Shown here: positions 9,201-16,245 of the stretch, piece by piece
Layout: every line of letters starts with the position of its first letter
How positions within the stretch are numbered: the first letter of the stretch is position 1
Assembly: GCF_028689305.1 (NCBI RefSeq)
Contig: NZ_JAQTWM010000010.1
Coordinates: 16,322-61,597 of the forward strand
Reading direction: 5' to 3'
DNA: 45,276 nt
Origin: Rhodoferax sp.
Lineage (GTDB): Bacteria > Pseudomonadota > Gammaproteobacteria > Burkholderiales > Burkholderiaceae_C
Translations under genes and position numbers: made by a program
The notes under the pieces: generated by a model
Seen by the model: only the letters and a program-made list of their open reading frames with translations
Told to the model about the DNA's origin: nothing
Database searches by the model: none

Positions 9201-9420
9201 GCTTCGTCAGGAAGGCCGGCGCCAGTTTGGCACACTGCCCCAGTTCGCCACCATCGAGCAACTGCATCATCAGATTCACGCTCTGGGCAAGGAGCTGGCA
9301 CAGCTCCAGACCCAGGGACAGCAAGCCCGGGCCCTGGCCCGGCTGGGTGAACTCGAAGCCCTGCGCGACACCTTGTTGCAGCAACTCGACCAACTGGTCA
9401 AAATCAGTCAGTCAACATGA
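6259..9420 (+). CDS. Membrane sensor HAMP-PAS-PAS-GGDEF-EAL-CZB, cyclic di-GMP turnover
   Basis: The 1053-residue protein has a membrane helix near 17-36, a periplasmic domain to about 168, a second helix at 170-191 and a HAMP linker to about 240. PAS domains follow at about 250-370 and 375-495. The GGDEF motif at residue 577 is intact, with an RxxD inhibitory site (REGD) five residues before it. The EAL motif (CEALIRW) is near residue 705, with DDFGTGYSSL and EVIAEGVE present, so both making and degrading cyclic di-GMP look possible. The C-terminal ~100 residues carry HxCxFGxW (near 973) and two downstream His, the hallmark of the zinc-binding CZB domain. It overlaps the PhnD-like gene by ATGA. 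Confidence 0.92.
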   Translation: MMLPRLKYLLAGTLRRQLIVGMTVVMAITMSVFVWDQTRRQQSVLFEQQTDQAMVLAHSVATSAAVWVISRDYGGLRDIVDSLKQYPDARHIIVLDVRGRVLAHSDPSRLGLYLHDLPPTAKATVLQHGSSQVDVASPVVLSGQHIGWVRIGLGTQALNTKLAETRERGILVGLTGIVLSLILAALTGQYLTRRLHAIQRVADAVQAGDSGARAKVTGDDEAAQLARQFNHMLDSLAQRKAALLMSESRLRATFDTALDAVVGMDVQGHIVEWNKSAETIFGWSKREAIGQALHDLIIPVQHRQAHQRGLANFLQAGEERFINHNIEITALRRSGEEFPIELSITALKNHDLLQFTAFIADISQRKQAEERLQLAASVFTHAREGIIISGLDGTIIDVNEAFTRITGYPREEVLGQNPRIMNSGRQSKAFYVNFWEQLTRKGHWYGEIWNRRKNGELYAEMLTITAVRDADQRATHYVGLFFDITAAKEQQQKLDHIAHYDALTNLPNRVLLADRLRQGMLQEQRRGKKLAVVFLDLDGFKSVNDNHGHETGDQLLIALATRMKQCLREGDTLARIGGDEFVAVLGDLDDVNASVPMLIRLLNVAAQPTLINGELLQISASLGVTYYPQTQEVEADQLLRQADQAMYQAKQSGKNRYNFFDTEQDSGIRSQHESIERIRQALTNGEFILHYQPKVNLRTGEVIGCEALIRWQHPQDGLRSPALFLPIIENHPLSIELGEWVIANALAQMARWQVRGLNLPVSVNVGARQLQQSNFVFRLQEILAAHPTVRPSSLEIEILETSALEDLARVSQVIEDCRELGVSFAMDDFGTGYSSLTYLRRLRVNLLKIDQSFVSGMLNDVDDLAILQGIIGLARSFRREVIAEGVETVAHGTLLLQLGCEQAQGYGIAKPMPAQELPDWIAHWTPDASWGRQSPIAADKLSLLYAQIEHRNWITSLQSHLQGERPLPPPLEHDQCHFGQWLRQEGRRQFGTLPQFATIEQLHHQIHALGKELAQLQTQGQQARALARLGELEALRDTLLQQLDQLVKISQST

Positions 9421-9477
9421 TTTTTGGCCTCTAGCCCAGGTAGAACGGCTTTATACTGCTATGTAATTTATAGCAAA
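9421..9477 (+). repeat. Dispersed repeat, copy B (fills a convergent spacer)
   Basis: The copy begins TTTTTGGCCTCTAGCCCAGG and ends ATTTATAGCAAA. It starts on the base after the TGA of the GGDEF-EAL gene and ends where the stop codon of eda begins, so the whole spacer is the repeat. It is the best reference copy in the window for aligning the others. Confidence 0.8.
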
Positions 9478-10134
9478 TTAGCCGCCAAATAGCTGGCGAT
9501 GCAACACCCGGGTTTCATTCGCCAAGCGGGTCACCCTGCCCCAGTCACCTTGTTCAGCCACGTTACCCGGCACCAACCAGGAACCGCCCACACACACCAC
9601 ATTGGGCAACGCCAGAAAGTCGGGCGCATTTTGCAGGGTGATGCCCCCGGTGGGGCAGAACTTCACATCAAAAAACGGGCCGCTCCAAGCCTTGAGCATG
9701 GCTACGCCGCCGGCCTGCACGGCGGGAAAAAACTTGAGCTCGGTGAACCCGTCTTCCTGCGCCATCATGATCTCGCTGCCAGTAGCCACGCCAGGCAACA
9801 GCGCCAAACCGGCATCGCGGCAGGCCTGTCCAATTGCACAGGTGTAACCCGGACTGACCGCAAAACGGGCGCCAGCCCTGGCAGCAGCCTGGGCGTCGGC
9901 CCTGGAGCGCACCGTGCCGGCACCCACCACAGCTTCGGGCACCTCACGCGCGATGGCTTCGATACACGCCAGCGCCTGCGGTGTGCGCAGGGTCACTTCC
10001 AGCATACGAATGCCGCCGGCCAACAAGGCGTGCGCCAGGGGCACGGCATGTGCCACGTCATTGAGCACAATCACCGGGATCACCGGGGCGTCCTGCATCA
10101 CTTGCAGGGCAGTCAAAGAGGATGGAGTGTTCAT
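9478..10134 (-). CDS. eda: 2-dehydro-3-deoxy-phosphogluconate (KDPG) aldolase
   Basis: The enzyme splits KDPG into pyruvate and glyceraldehyde 3-phosphate, the last step of the Entner-Doudoroff route. Family marks are GGIRMLEVTLRTPQALACIE, VGAGTVRS, ARFAVSPG, the Schiff-base lysine in ELKFFPA, and FCPTGGI. I chose the ATG at 10134 (MNTPSSLT), giving 218 residues; a GTG at 10146 would add four. It is 21 bases downstream of edd on the same strand, so the two form an operon and share the operator upstream of edd. Confidence 0.95.
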   Translation of the reverse strand: MNTPSSLTALQVMQDAPVIPVIVLNDVAHAVPLAHALLAGGIRMLEVTLRTPQALACIEAIAREVPEAVVGAGTVRSRADAQAAARAGARFAVSPGYTCAIGQACRDAGLALLPGVATGSEIMMAQEDGFTELKFFPAVQAGGVAMLKAWSGPFFDVKFCPTGGITLQNAPDFLALPNVVCVGGSWLVPGNVAEQGDWGRVTRLANETRVLHRQLFGG

Positions 10135-10155
10135 GATTACTTTCACAAAAAGAAC

Positions 10156-11982
10156 TTAGAGCCAGCTACAGGCACCTTCTTCGGCACTGCTGGCGTTGCG
10201 TCGCAGGTTGGCAAACAGGGCGCGCCCCATGCCCACACCGTTGGCCGCACGCAAGGTCTCGGGCATCACCAGCACCTCACGCGCCGCCAACTCATCCTCG
10301 GGCACCAGCACCTGCAGCGTGCCGGCAACCGCATCAAGCCGGATCACATCACCGTCGCGTACTTTGGCCAGCGGACCACCGGCAGCCGCTTCCGGCGAGA
10401 CATGGATGGCTGACGGCACACGGCCGGACGCCCCGCTCATGCGCCCGTCAGTCACCAGCGCCACCCGCAGGCCCCGGCCTTGCAACACCGCCAGCGGCGG
10501 GGTGAGTTTATGCAGCTCGGGCATGCCGTTGGCCTGCGGCCCCTGCCAGCGCACCACGCAAACGACATCGCGATTGAGCTCCTGGGCAGCAAAAGCCGCA
10601 TGCAAGGCTTCCTGCGAGTCAAACACCCGGCATGGTGCCTCGATCACATGGCGATCCTCTGGCACGGCAGAGACCTTGATCACGCTGCGTCCGAGGTTGC
10701 CCAACAGCAGCTTCAGGCCACCGCTGGGGCTGAACGGAGCGCTGACCGGGCGCAGCACGCTGTCGTCCTGGCTGGCACCACTGTCCTGCCAAACCAGCGT
10801 CACTGCACCATGTGGCCCGGCTGCCGACGGGACACGGGTGTATTCACGCAGACCACCAGCGCGGTTGGTCAGCACATCCGGGTGCATGAAACCACCGTCC
10901 AGTAATTCCCGGATCACGTAAGCCGGGCCACCAGCGGCCTGAAACTGGTTCACGTCAGCACGACCGTTCGGGTAAACACGGGCCAGCAGCGGCACCACCT
11001 CAGACAGGGCCGAGAAGTCGTCCCAGTCAATGAGGATCCCCGCCGCACGCGCCACCGCCACCCAGTGAATCAGGTGATTGGTCGAGCCCCCCGTGGCCAG
11101 CAGTGCCACCATGGCATTGACGATGCAGCGTTCGTCCACCACCAGCCCGATCGGTGGGCATCTGGCATCCGCTTGCCCCAGCACCGTGCGCAGTGCTTCG
11201 CGCGTGAGTTCGTCACGCAGGGCCGCCCCGGGGTTGACAAAAGCGCTACCTGGCACATGCAGCCCCATGGCCTCCATCAACATCTGGTTGCTGTTGGCCG
11301 TGCCATAAAAGGTACAGGTGCCCGCGCCGTGGTAGGCCGCTGATTCGGCCGCCAGCAGTTCAGCGCGCCCCACCAGGCCCTGTGCCGCCTGCTCACGCAC
11401 CTTGGCTTTGTCCTCATTGGACAAGCCCGAGGTCATCGGGCCGGCCGGGACAAACACGGTGGGCAAATGACCAAACTGCAAGGCACCAATCAACAGGCCC
11501 GGCACAATCTTGTCGCACACCCCCAGCATCAGGGCGCCGGCAAACACGTCGTGGCTCAAGGCCACGGCCGTGGCCATGGCAATCACGTCGCGCGAAAACA
11601 GACTCAGCTCCATGCCCGGTGTGCCCTGGGTGACACCGTCACACATGGCTGGTACACCACCGGCCACCTGCGCAGTCGCCCCAAGCCGGCGCGCCTCGGC
11701 CTTGATCAGGTCGGGGTAATGCTGAAACGGCGCATGTGCAGACAACATGTCGTTGTAGGCCGTCACCATGCCAATGTTGGGCGCACGCTGCTCAACCACC
11801 TTCAATTTGTCGTTAGCCGGCAAGGCTGCCAACGCGTGCGCCACGTTGGCACAGCCCAGGCGCTGGACTCCCGGTGGGCGCTGCGCTGCCACATGAAGTT
11901 GGGTCAGATAAGCGCTGCGCGTGACCCAGCTGCGTTTGCGGATGCGCTGGGTTACAGCGTCGACAGAGGTATGGAGTTTCAT
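10156..11982 (-). CDS. edd: 6-phosphogluconate dehydratase
   Basis: The enzyme dehydrates 6-phosphogluconate to KDPG. From the ATG at 11982 (MKLHTSVDAVTQRI) it has 608 residues, close to the 603 of the E. coli enzyme; upstream in-frame starts (11991, 12042) would run into the operator region. The iron-sulfur cluster cysteines of the IlvD/Edd family are present in MCDGVTQG, GVCDKI and GAGTCTFYGTANSNQM. The C-terminal DGRMSGASGRVPSAIHVSPEA is the family signature. It heads the edd-eda operon and probably carries gluconate and glucose flux. Confidence 0.96.
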   Translation of the reverse strand: MKLHTSVDAVTQRIRKRSWVTRSAYLTQLHVAAQRPPGVQRLGCANVAHALAALPANDKLKVVEQRAPNIGMVTAYNDMLSAHAPFQHYPDLIKAEARRLGATAQVAGGVPAMCDGVTQGTPGMELSLFSRDVIAMATAVALSHDVFAGALMLGVCDKIVPGLLIGALQFGHLPTVFVPAGPMTSGLSNEDKAKVREQAAQGLVGRAELLAAESAAYHGAGTCTFYGTANSNQMLMEAMGLHVPGSAFVNPGAALRDELTREALRTVLGQADARCPPIGLVVDERCIVNAMVALLATGGSTNHLIHWVAVARAAGILIDWDDFSALSEVVPLLARVYPNGRADVNQFQAAGGPAYVIRELLDGGFMHPDVLTNRAGGLREYTRVPSAAGPHGAVTLVWQDSGASQDDSVLRPVSAPFSPSGGLKLLLGNLGRSVIKVSAVPEDRHVIEAPCRVFDSQEALHAAFAAQELNRDVVCVVRWQGPQANGMPELHKLTPPLAVLQGRGLRVALVTDGRMSGASGRVPSAIHVSPEAAAGGPLAKVRDGDVIRLDAVAGTLQVLVPEDELAAREVLVMPETLRAANGVGMGRALFANLRRNASSAEEGACSWL

Positions 11983-11998
11983 CAATGGCATCCGTTCA

Positions 11999-12013
11999 TG
12001 TAACAAAATTACA
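11999..12013. promoter_or_regulatory. HexR-like operator upstream of edd
   Basis: TGTAACAAAATTACA is a 5+5+5 inverted repeat with TGTAA/TTACA arms. From memory the proteobacterial HexR consensus is TGTARTNNNAYTACA, and this site departs from it at one position (C for T at position 6). It lies 17-31 bases upstream of the edd start, where a bound repressor would block edd-eda expression until KDPG accumulates. No hexR gene is in the window. Confidence 0.65.
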
Positions 12014-12020
12014 TCAGCAA

Positions 12021-12075
12021 TGGTAACCCAGGTCTCCCCCAAAAAGAAGGACTGATCGTTACCAATGGGTTACCA
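12021..12075. promoter_or_regulatory. Inverted repeat TGGTAACCCA / TGGGTTACCA between edd and pdxH
   Basis: TGGTAACCCA (12021-12030) and its exact reverse complement TGGGTTACCA (12066-12075) are separated by 35 bases. A further GTTACC sits at 12058-12063. The arms resemble half-sites of LacI/GntR-type gluconate regulators, which would fit edd, but a looped pair or a hairpin in a transcript is equally possible. Confidence 0.35.
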
Positions 12076-12125
12076 AGACAAAGTTGACGCCTGCGCGCCC
12101 GCTGGCGGTTTCTTATACTGCGCCC

Positions 12126-12779
12126 ATGCAAAACATCGCCGACCTCCGCAAAAGTTACGAACGCGCCGAACTCAACGAGGAAGCCTCCCATGCCGACCCG
12201 CTGAAACAGTTTGAACAATGGCTCAACGAGGCGATCACCGCCGAGGTGCCCGAGCCCAACGCCATGACGGTGGCCACTGTCGGCAGCAACCTGCGCCCAA
12301 GCACGCGAGTGGTGCTGATCAAGGGATTTGATGCGCGCGGCATCGTCTGGTATACCAACTACGAGTCCCGCAAGGGGCTGGAGCTGGCCGGTAACCCTTA
12401 TGCGGCGCTGCAGTTCCACTGGGTGGAGCTGGAACGGGTGGTGCGCATTGAAGGTGTGGTTGAAAAAGTCAGCGACGCCGAGAGCGACGACTACTTTCAC
12501 AGTCGTCCGCTCGACTCCCGGATTGGCGCCTGGGCCAGCCCGCAAAGCCAGGTGATCTCGGGGCGGGGCGTGCTGGTGGCCAATGCCGCCCGTTATGGGG
12601 CGCAGTTTTTACTCAACCCGCCCAGGCCGCCCCACTGGGGCGGTTATCGGCTGAAACCGGACAACTGGCAGTTCTGGCAAGGGCGCAAAAGCCGCCTGCA
12701 TGACCGGCTGCGTTACACCCTGCAGCCGGGTGGAGATGGGGTTGAAGTGGCATGGGTTCGGGAACGATTGGCGCCTTGA
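12126..12779 (+). CDS. pdxH: Pyridoxamine/pyridoxine 5'-phosphate oxidase
   Basis: This FMN enzyme oxidises PNP or PMP to pyridoxal 5'-phosphate. The 217-residue product has [25 protein letters not shown], the FMN-binding central part [12 protein letters not shown], and the C-terminal [24 protein letters not shown] signature. The ATG at 12126 ([12 protein letters not shown]) is the usual start; a TTG at 12084 would add 14 poorly conserved residues. There is no clear ribosome binding site, and a TATACT box lies at 12114-12119, so the message could be leaderless or nearly so. It is divergent from edd. Confidence 0.95.
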   Translation: MQNIADLRKSYERAELNEEASHADPLKQFEQWLNEAITAEVPEPNAMTVATVGSNLRPSTRVVLIKGFDARGIVWYTNYESRKGLELAGNPYAALQFHWVELERVVRIEGVVEKVSDAESDDYFHSRPLDSRIGAWASPQSQVISGRGVLVANAARYGAQFLLNPPRPPHWGGYRLKPDNWQFWQGRKSRLHDRLRYTLQPGGDGVEVAWVRERLAP

Positions 12780-12803
12780 CTGGCTGCTGCGCAGCGCCGT
12801 CAT

Positions 12804-13754
12804 TCAGCCCAGAAGCCCCACCAGCGACATCACCAGTGTGATCGTTGCCAGCCCCAGCACCGTGGACACGGCCATGCTGGCGGTGACCAGTTCCTGCGCC
12901 ACCTCATAACGCTGGGCAAACAAAAACACATTGGCCCCCATCGGCAAGGCAGCAGCCACAATCATCACCGTCAGCGGCAGACCCGACATGCCGAACACCA
13001 GTCCCAGCGCCGCCATGATCGCCGGCAAGGCCAGGTTTTTCAACACGCTGATGCCCAAGGCCTTTTTTAGGTGCTCACCCACCTGCACCTGGGTCAGGGT
13101 CGCCCCCACCAGCACCAGAGCCACCGGACCAAAGGCGCTGCCAAGCAGTTGCAAAGGGCGGTCCACCACCGAGGGCAGCACCAGTCCGGTCTGGGCAAAC
13201 AACAAGCCAAGAATGATCGGCAAGGGCACTGGGTGGATGATGCCACCCTGGATGGCTGACAACACCGTCATGGCCATGTTGCGCTGCCCACCTACCCCAC
13301 CGGCACGGTCCTCGCGGGCGGCCGCCATCTCCAGCACGATGGTGGACAGGGTGAGCAACACCAGTGCATGAACGGAAATCAGCGTGAACAGGGTGACCAG
13401 ACCGGTTTGCCCATAAGCCAGGCCAATCAGCGGGATGCCAATCATCACCGTGTTGCTGAAGGTGCTGGCCAACGCCAGCACGGCTGAGCGCCGGTTCAGC
13501 CCCCGCCACAGCAACATGGCAGCAAACAACAACAGCGCGGCCACAAAGTACATGGCCACTGGCTGGAAGTTGAGCTGCTCCACATGCACCGTGCTCATGG
13601 TACGAAACAGCAGTGCCGGCGTCAGCACCATGAACACCAGATTGGACAGGTCTTTTAGCGACTCTGCCCGTATCCAATTGACCTTTCCCGCTATAAAACC
13701 AATAGCAATCAGCAAAACGACAGGAAGCAGCGCAGAGACAACCGGACTATTCAC
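12804..13754 (-). CDS. AEC-family (auxin efflux carrier-like) permease
   Basis: The 316-residue protein has about ten hydrophobic helices in two five-helix halves, as in the AEC/YfdV family. The first helix ALLPVVLLIAIGFIAGKV and the segment PALLFRTMSTV are typical, as is the C-terminal half with LPMGANVFLFAQRYE. Characterised bacterial members carry malate, malonate or other small organic anions; the substrate here is unknown. The start is a GTG at 13754. The gene converges with pdxH, with only 24 bases between the stop codons. Confidence 0.85.
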   Translation of the reverse strand: MNSPVVSALLPVVLLIAIGFIAGKVNWIRAESLKDLSNLVFMVLTPALLFRTMSTVHVEQLNFQPVAMYFVAALLLFAAMLLWRGLNRRSAVLALASTFSNTVMIGIPLIGLAYGQTGLVTLFTLISVHALVLLTLSTIVLEMAAAREDRAGGVGGQRNMAMTVLSAIQGGIIHPVPLPIILGLLFAQTGLVLPSVVDRPLQLLGSAFGPVALVLVGATLTQVQVGEHLKKALGISVLKNLALPAIMAALGLVFGMSGLPLTVMIVAAALPMGANVFLFAQRYEVAQELVTASMAVSTVLGLATITLVMSLVGLLG

Positions 13755-13801
13755 ACGAGACCCAGGAGTTGACGAGTCCCGATTGTGTCCGAAAACACCT
13801 C

Positions 13802-13822
13802 TTCACCCCGTGGCGGGGTGAA
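13802..13822 (-). terminator. Hairpin between the DUF3149 gene and the AEC permease gene
   Basis: TTCACCCCG (13802-13810) pairs with CGGGGTGAA (13814-13822) over a three-base loop. Read on the minus strand it follows the DUF3149 gene and is followed by a short, broken U-rich stretch. It may separate the two genes. A second hairpin at 13838-13860 (CCAGGCG/CGCCTGG) lies just before it. Confidence 0.4.
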
Positions 13823-13878
13823 AGCGATCAATGACAACCAGGCGAATACCAGCCGCCTGGAAAAAAAAACTGTGCCAG

Positions 13879-14022
13879 TTATTTGTCGGCCTGCGCGGCA
13901 GACTCGGCCATTTTTTTCTTCAGCACACCATAAGCCACACCCAAACCAACAATCGTCAAGCCAATAACGACAAAACTGGCGATGCCATAGTCAGTAGAAA
14001 AAAGATCTTGAATTGCTTTCAT
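13879..14022 (-). CDS. DUF3149 small membrane protein
   Basis: From the ATG at 14022 the peptide is 47 residues and starts MKAIQDLFSTDYGIASFVVI, the conserved beginning of DUF3149 proteins. One membrane helix (residues about 13-33) is followed by a basic KKK stretch and a short charged tail. An AGGA sequence sits a suitable distance before this ATG. A longer reading from 14118 adds 32 residues with no family support. Function is unknown across the family. Confidence 0.8.
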   Translation of the reverse strand: MKAIQDLFSTDYGIASFVVIGLTIVGLGVAYGVLKKKMAESAAQADK

Positions 14023-14165
14023 ATTGCAGGTCCTAGTTAAATCAGCCCCAAAAAAACAAGATGACTGAGGGTTCGGACTATGCATCAGGCCAACGTCTGA
14101 AAACCTGATATTTATCAATTATTGTGCACTTCCGGCACCGAGCACATCACAGGCAGGCGCTGGAT

Positions 14166-14723
14166 TTACTTCACCCCTGTGCCATCGGTGATCCGGTAAT
14201 ACAAGCCATAGGGGTCATCGGTCAGCACCGAGAACTTGCCCTCTACCACCACCGGCTCCATGGTGTATTTGACAGCACTGGAGGTGGTAACTTCCACCAT
14301 GCTTTCGGGGCCACCGGGCACGCAGAAAGAACAGGTCAAAGGCACGGAACTCAGCAGGAAATGTTTTTGCCGCTCACCGGGCTCCAGCGGCATCATGAAA
14401 CCTTGGATCCGCTGGACCTTGCCATTGAGCGCCTGCTGCTCCGGGTTGAAACGCGGGCGCGGTCCCTTGGCGCCGTCGCGCAGCTTGACCGCCGTCAGCA
14501 GGGACCAGGGCACCACATCGGTACGTTGCGGCAGCGGTTTGAAAGGGCTGTTGGGACTATGCACACCGGGCCCCGTCCCGCTGGGGATGCCCGCAGGGGC
14601 GCCGCCGGGGACGGGCGAACTGAGCTGTGCCAGCCCCCCCATCGGCAAGACAGCCAGCAGCAGCCCCAGCCAGCACACGCCAACCCCATACCACGCTCTT
14701 TTCTTGAACATCCCATGACACAT
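14166..14723 (-). CDS. DUF3299 exported protein, possible ZrgD-like zinc-uptake accessory
   Basis: The protein has an N-terminal hydrophobic export segment (WLGLLLAVLPMGGLAQ) followed by a Pro/Gly-rich linker. The C-terminal half is the DUF3299 core, with IQGFMMPLEPGERQKHFLLSS and a Cys pair in CSFCVPGGPESMVEV. I start it at the ATG at 14723, which has AAAGGGG seven bases upstream. It is the last gene of a minus-strand operon headed by zur, with an ABC ATPase and an FtsX-type permease. As I recall, the Zur-regulated ZrgABCDE zinc importer of Vibrio cholerae also includes a DUF3299 protein; a role in periplasmic zinc handling is inferred from that. Confidence 0.75.
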   Translation of the reverse strand: MCHGMFKKRAWYGVGVCWLGLLLAVLPMGGLAQLSSPVPGGAPAGIPSGTGPGVHSPNSPFKPLPQRTDVVPWSLLTAVKLRDGAKGPRPRFNPEQQALNGKVQRIQGFMMPLEPGERQKHFLLSSVPLTCSFCVPGGPESMVEVTTSSAVKYTMEPVVVEGKFSVLTDDPYGLYYRITDGTGVK

Positions 14724-14755
14724 CACGAAGCCCCTTTGTTGTCGTCTGGCAGATA

Positions 14756-15019
14756 TTAATGCGTGTGCTTCATGCCGCAAAATTTGCCGATGGCCAAGCC
14801 TTTGCAGTCGAGCTGCAATTGTTTTTCACAAACCTCATCACTTTTGCCCGATGCCAGGCATTTGGCGGCGTTTTCATGCGCCAGCGCCATGGTGCGATGA
14901 CGAGCGATGTCTTCCTGCGTCGCCTTATCCAGCGCAGCTTGCCCCTGAACAGGCTGAGCCGCTATGGATGTTGCAGCTGAAAATGCAGTAAACACGAGGG
15001 CTAGAGCCAAATTTTTCAT
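14756..15019 (-). CDS. Small secreted four-cysteine protein in the Zur operon
   Basis: The 87-residue product has a signal peptide (MKNLALALVFTAFSAATS, cleavage near AAQ). The mature part is helical and charged, with four Cys (AKCLA, EVCEK, LDCKG, KFCGM) and the tail KHTH. The Cys could form two disulfides or, with the His, bind metal. It lies between the FtsX-type permease and the DUF3299 gene with gaps of 13 and 32 bases, so it is part of that operon. I know no characterised family for it; a zinc-carrying periplasmic peptide is my inference from the context. Confidence 0.7.
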   Translation of the reverse strand: MKNLALALVFTAFSAATSIAAQPVQGQAALDKATQEDIARHRTMALAHENAAKCLASGKSDEVCEKQLQLDCKGLAIGKFCGMKHTH

Positions 15020-15032
15020 AAATATTCCTGGG

Positions 15033-16235
15033 TTAACGAGACTGAAGGAGTTCGAGCACGCTGACCCGATACGCCCCCAGCGCAGGCAACAAGGCTGCGC
15101 CCAGGGCCACGCCCAACGCCACCGCAGGCACGACCAGTAAATCAGCGGGCCAAATCAGGCCCCCCACCAGCAAGGAGGTGTCCAGCTGCAAAAACCAGCC
15201 CAGTGCCGCGGCAAAACCCTGACCCAGCGCCAGGCCCAGCACCGCAGCCAGCAGCCCCAGCCACAAGGCCTCGCTGAGCAACAGGGCAGCCACCCGCGCG
15301 GGCGGTGCACCCAACATGCGCAGCAGCGCTAGATCCGCCCGGCGCTCACGCACCACACTCCACAGCGCAATAAACACACTCAAGCCAGCCGTCAGCAGCA
15401 ACACGGCGGCAAAAGCCCGCAGCACGTCCGTCCCCAAGCCCAGCATGCTTAATAAGCGGGTGATTTCCAAAGCTGGCGCGGCAGCCTGCATTTCGGTGCT
15501 GGTATTGACGTAGCGCGGGAAACTCAGCGCTGCCAGCGGTGTCTTGTACTTGATCAGCGCCATGGTGACTTCACGCTCCTCAGCCATGATGGCGCGGTCC
15601 TCGTCGTCGACGGCGGTGTAATCCTCATGCACCTGCCAGACCGAGGCGGTATCGGTCAGGATCAAGCGGTCCAGCACACTGCCATTGGGTTGCAGAACTC
15701 CCACCACGGTGTACATGCTGTCACCATGCGCATGGCCACCAGCGCCCAGGCCGTGCGACCCAACAAACGTCTGCCCGAGCTGCAGCCCCAGCTTGCGTGC
15801 CACAGTCGCGCCCAGCACCACCTGCATCGGGCTGTGCCACAACTGCCCCTGCGCCAGTTGGGCACCGTAATGGCCGATGTAGGCGTGTGAGGTGCCCACA
15901 ATGCGATAAGCCTGATAGTTGTCGCCCAGGCTGATTGGGATGAGGCTGGCCACCAGCGGGTTCTTTTCCAGCTCGTGCACGGCTGCCAAGGGAACATTGC
16001 CCGGCGGCACATCAATATGCAGTACCCCACTCAAAATCAATTGCATCGGGCTGCCTTTGGCCCCGACCACCACATCAATGCCGGCCAGATCGCGGTCAAA
16101 CGCTTTGGTCAACTGATACCCCACCAGCAGCAAAAACGTGATTGACGCCAAGCCCAAACTCAACAGCAGCACATTGAGTACCGCCCCCAGAGGTCGAGAC
16201 CACAGATAGCGCCAGGCGAAAAAAAGCGTTTTCAT
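15033..16235 (-). CDS. FtsX/MacB-type ABC transporter permease, probable zinc-linked
   Basis: The 400-residue protein has one N-terminal helix (about 17-42), a large periplasmic domain (about 45-265) and three C-terminal helices ending in GAYRVSVLELLQSR, the FtsX/MacB fold. The FtsX signature LSVFIALWSVVRERRADLAL..LGAPP is intact. A His-bearing loop, GAGGHAHGDSMY, in the periplasmic part could bind zinc. No membrane-fusion protein gene is nearby, so it is not a MacAB exporter. The order zur, ATPase, permease, small Cys protein, DUF3299 suggests zinc uptake or metal-dependent envelope work. Confidence 0.85.
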   Translation of the reverse strand: MKTLFFAWRYLWSRPLGAVLNVLLLSLGLASITFLLLVGYQLTKAFDRDLAGIDVVVGAKGSPMQLILSGVLHIDVPPGNVPLAAVHELEKNPLVASLIPISLGDNYQAYRIVGTSHAYIGHYGAQLAQGQLWHSPMQVVLGATVARKLGLQLGQTFVGSHGLGAGGHAHGDSMYTVVGVLQPNGSVLDRLILTDTASVWQVHEDYTAVDDEDRAIMAEEREVTMALIKYKTPLAALSFPRYVNTSTEMQAAAPALEITRLLSMLGLGTDVLRAFAAVLLLTAGLSVFIALWSVVRERRADLALLRMLGAPPARVAALLLSEALWLGLLAAVLGLALGQGFAAALGWFLQLDTSLLVGGLIWPADLLVVPAVALGVALGAALLPALGAYRVSVLELLQSR

Positions 16236-16245
16236 GCTCTACTTT

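Noticed and set aside
13838-13869. CCAGGCG/CGCCTGG hairpin with an A9 run as an intrinsic terminator
   Set aside because: On the minus strand the T run comes before the hairpin, and no plus-strand gene ends here, so it is in the wrong order for termination.
14980-15019. TTTGGCTCTAGCCC at the start of the four-Cys protein gene as another repeat copy
   Set aside because: Only the first ~14 bases match and they encode the ordinary signal peptide LALAL; the 3' half of the repeat is missing.
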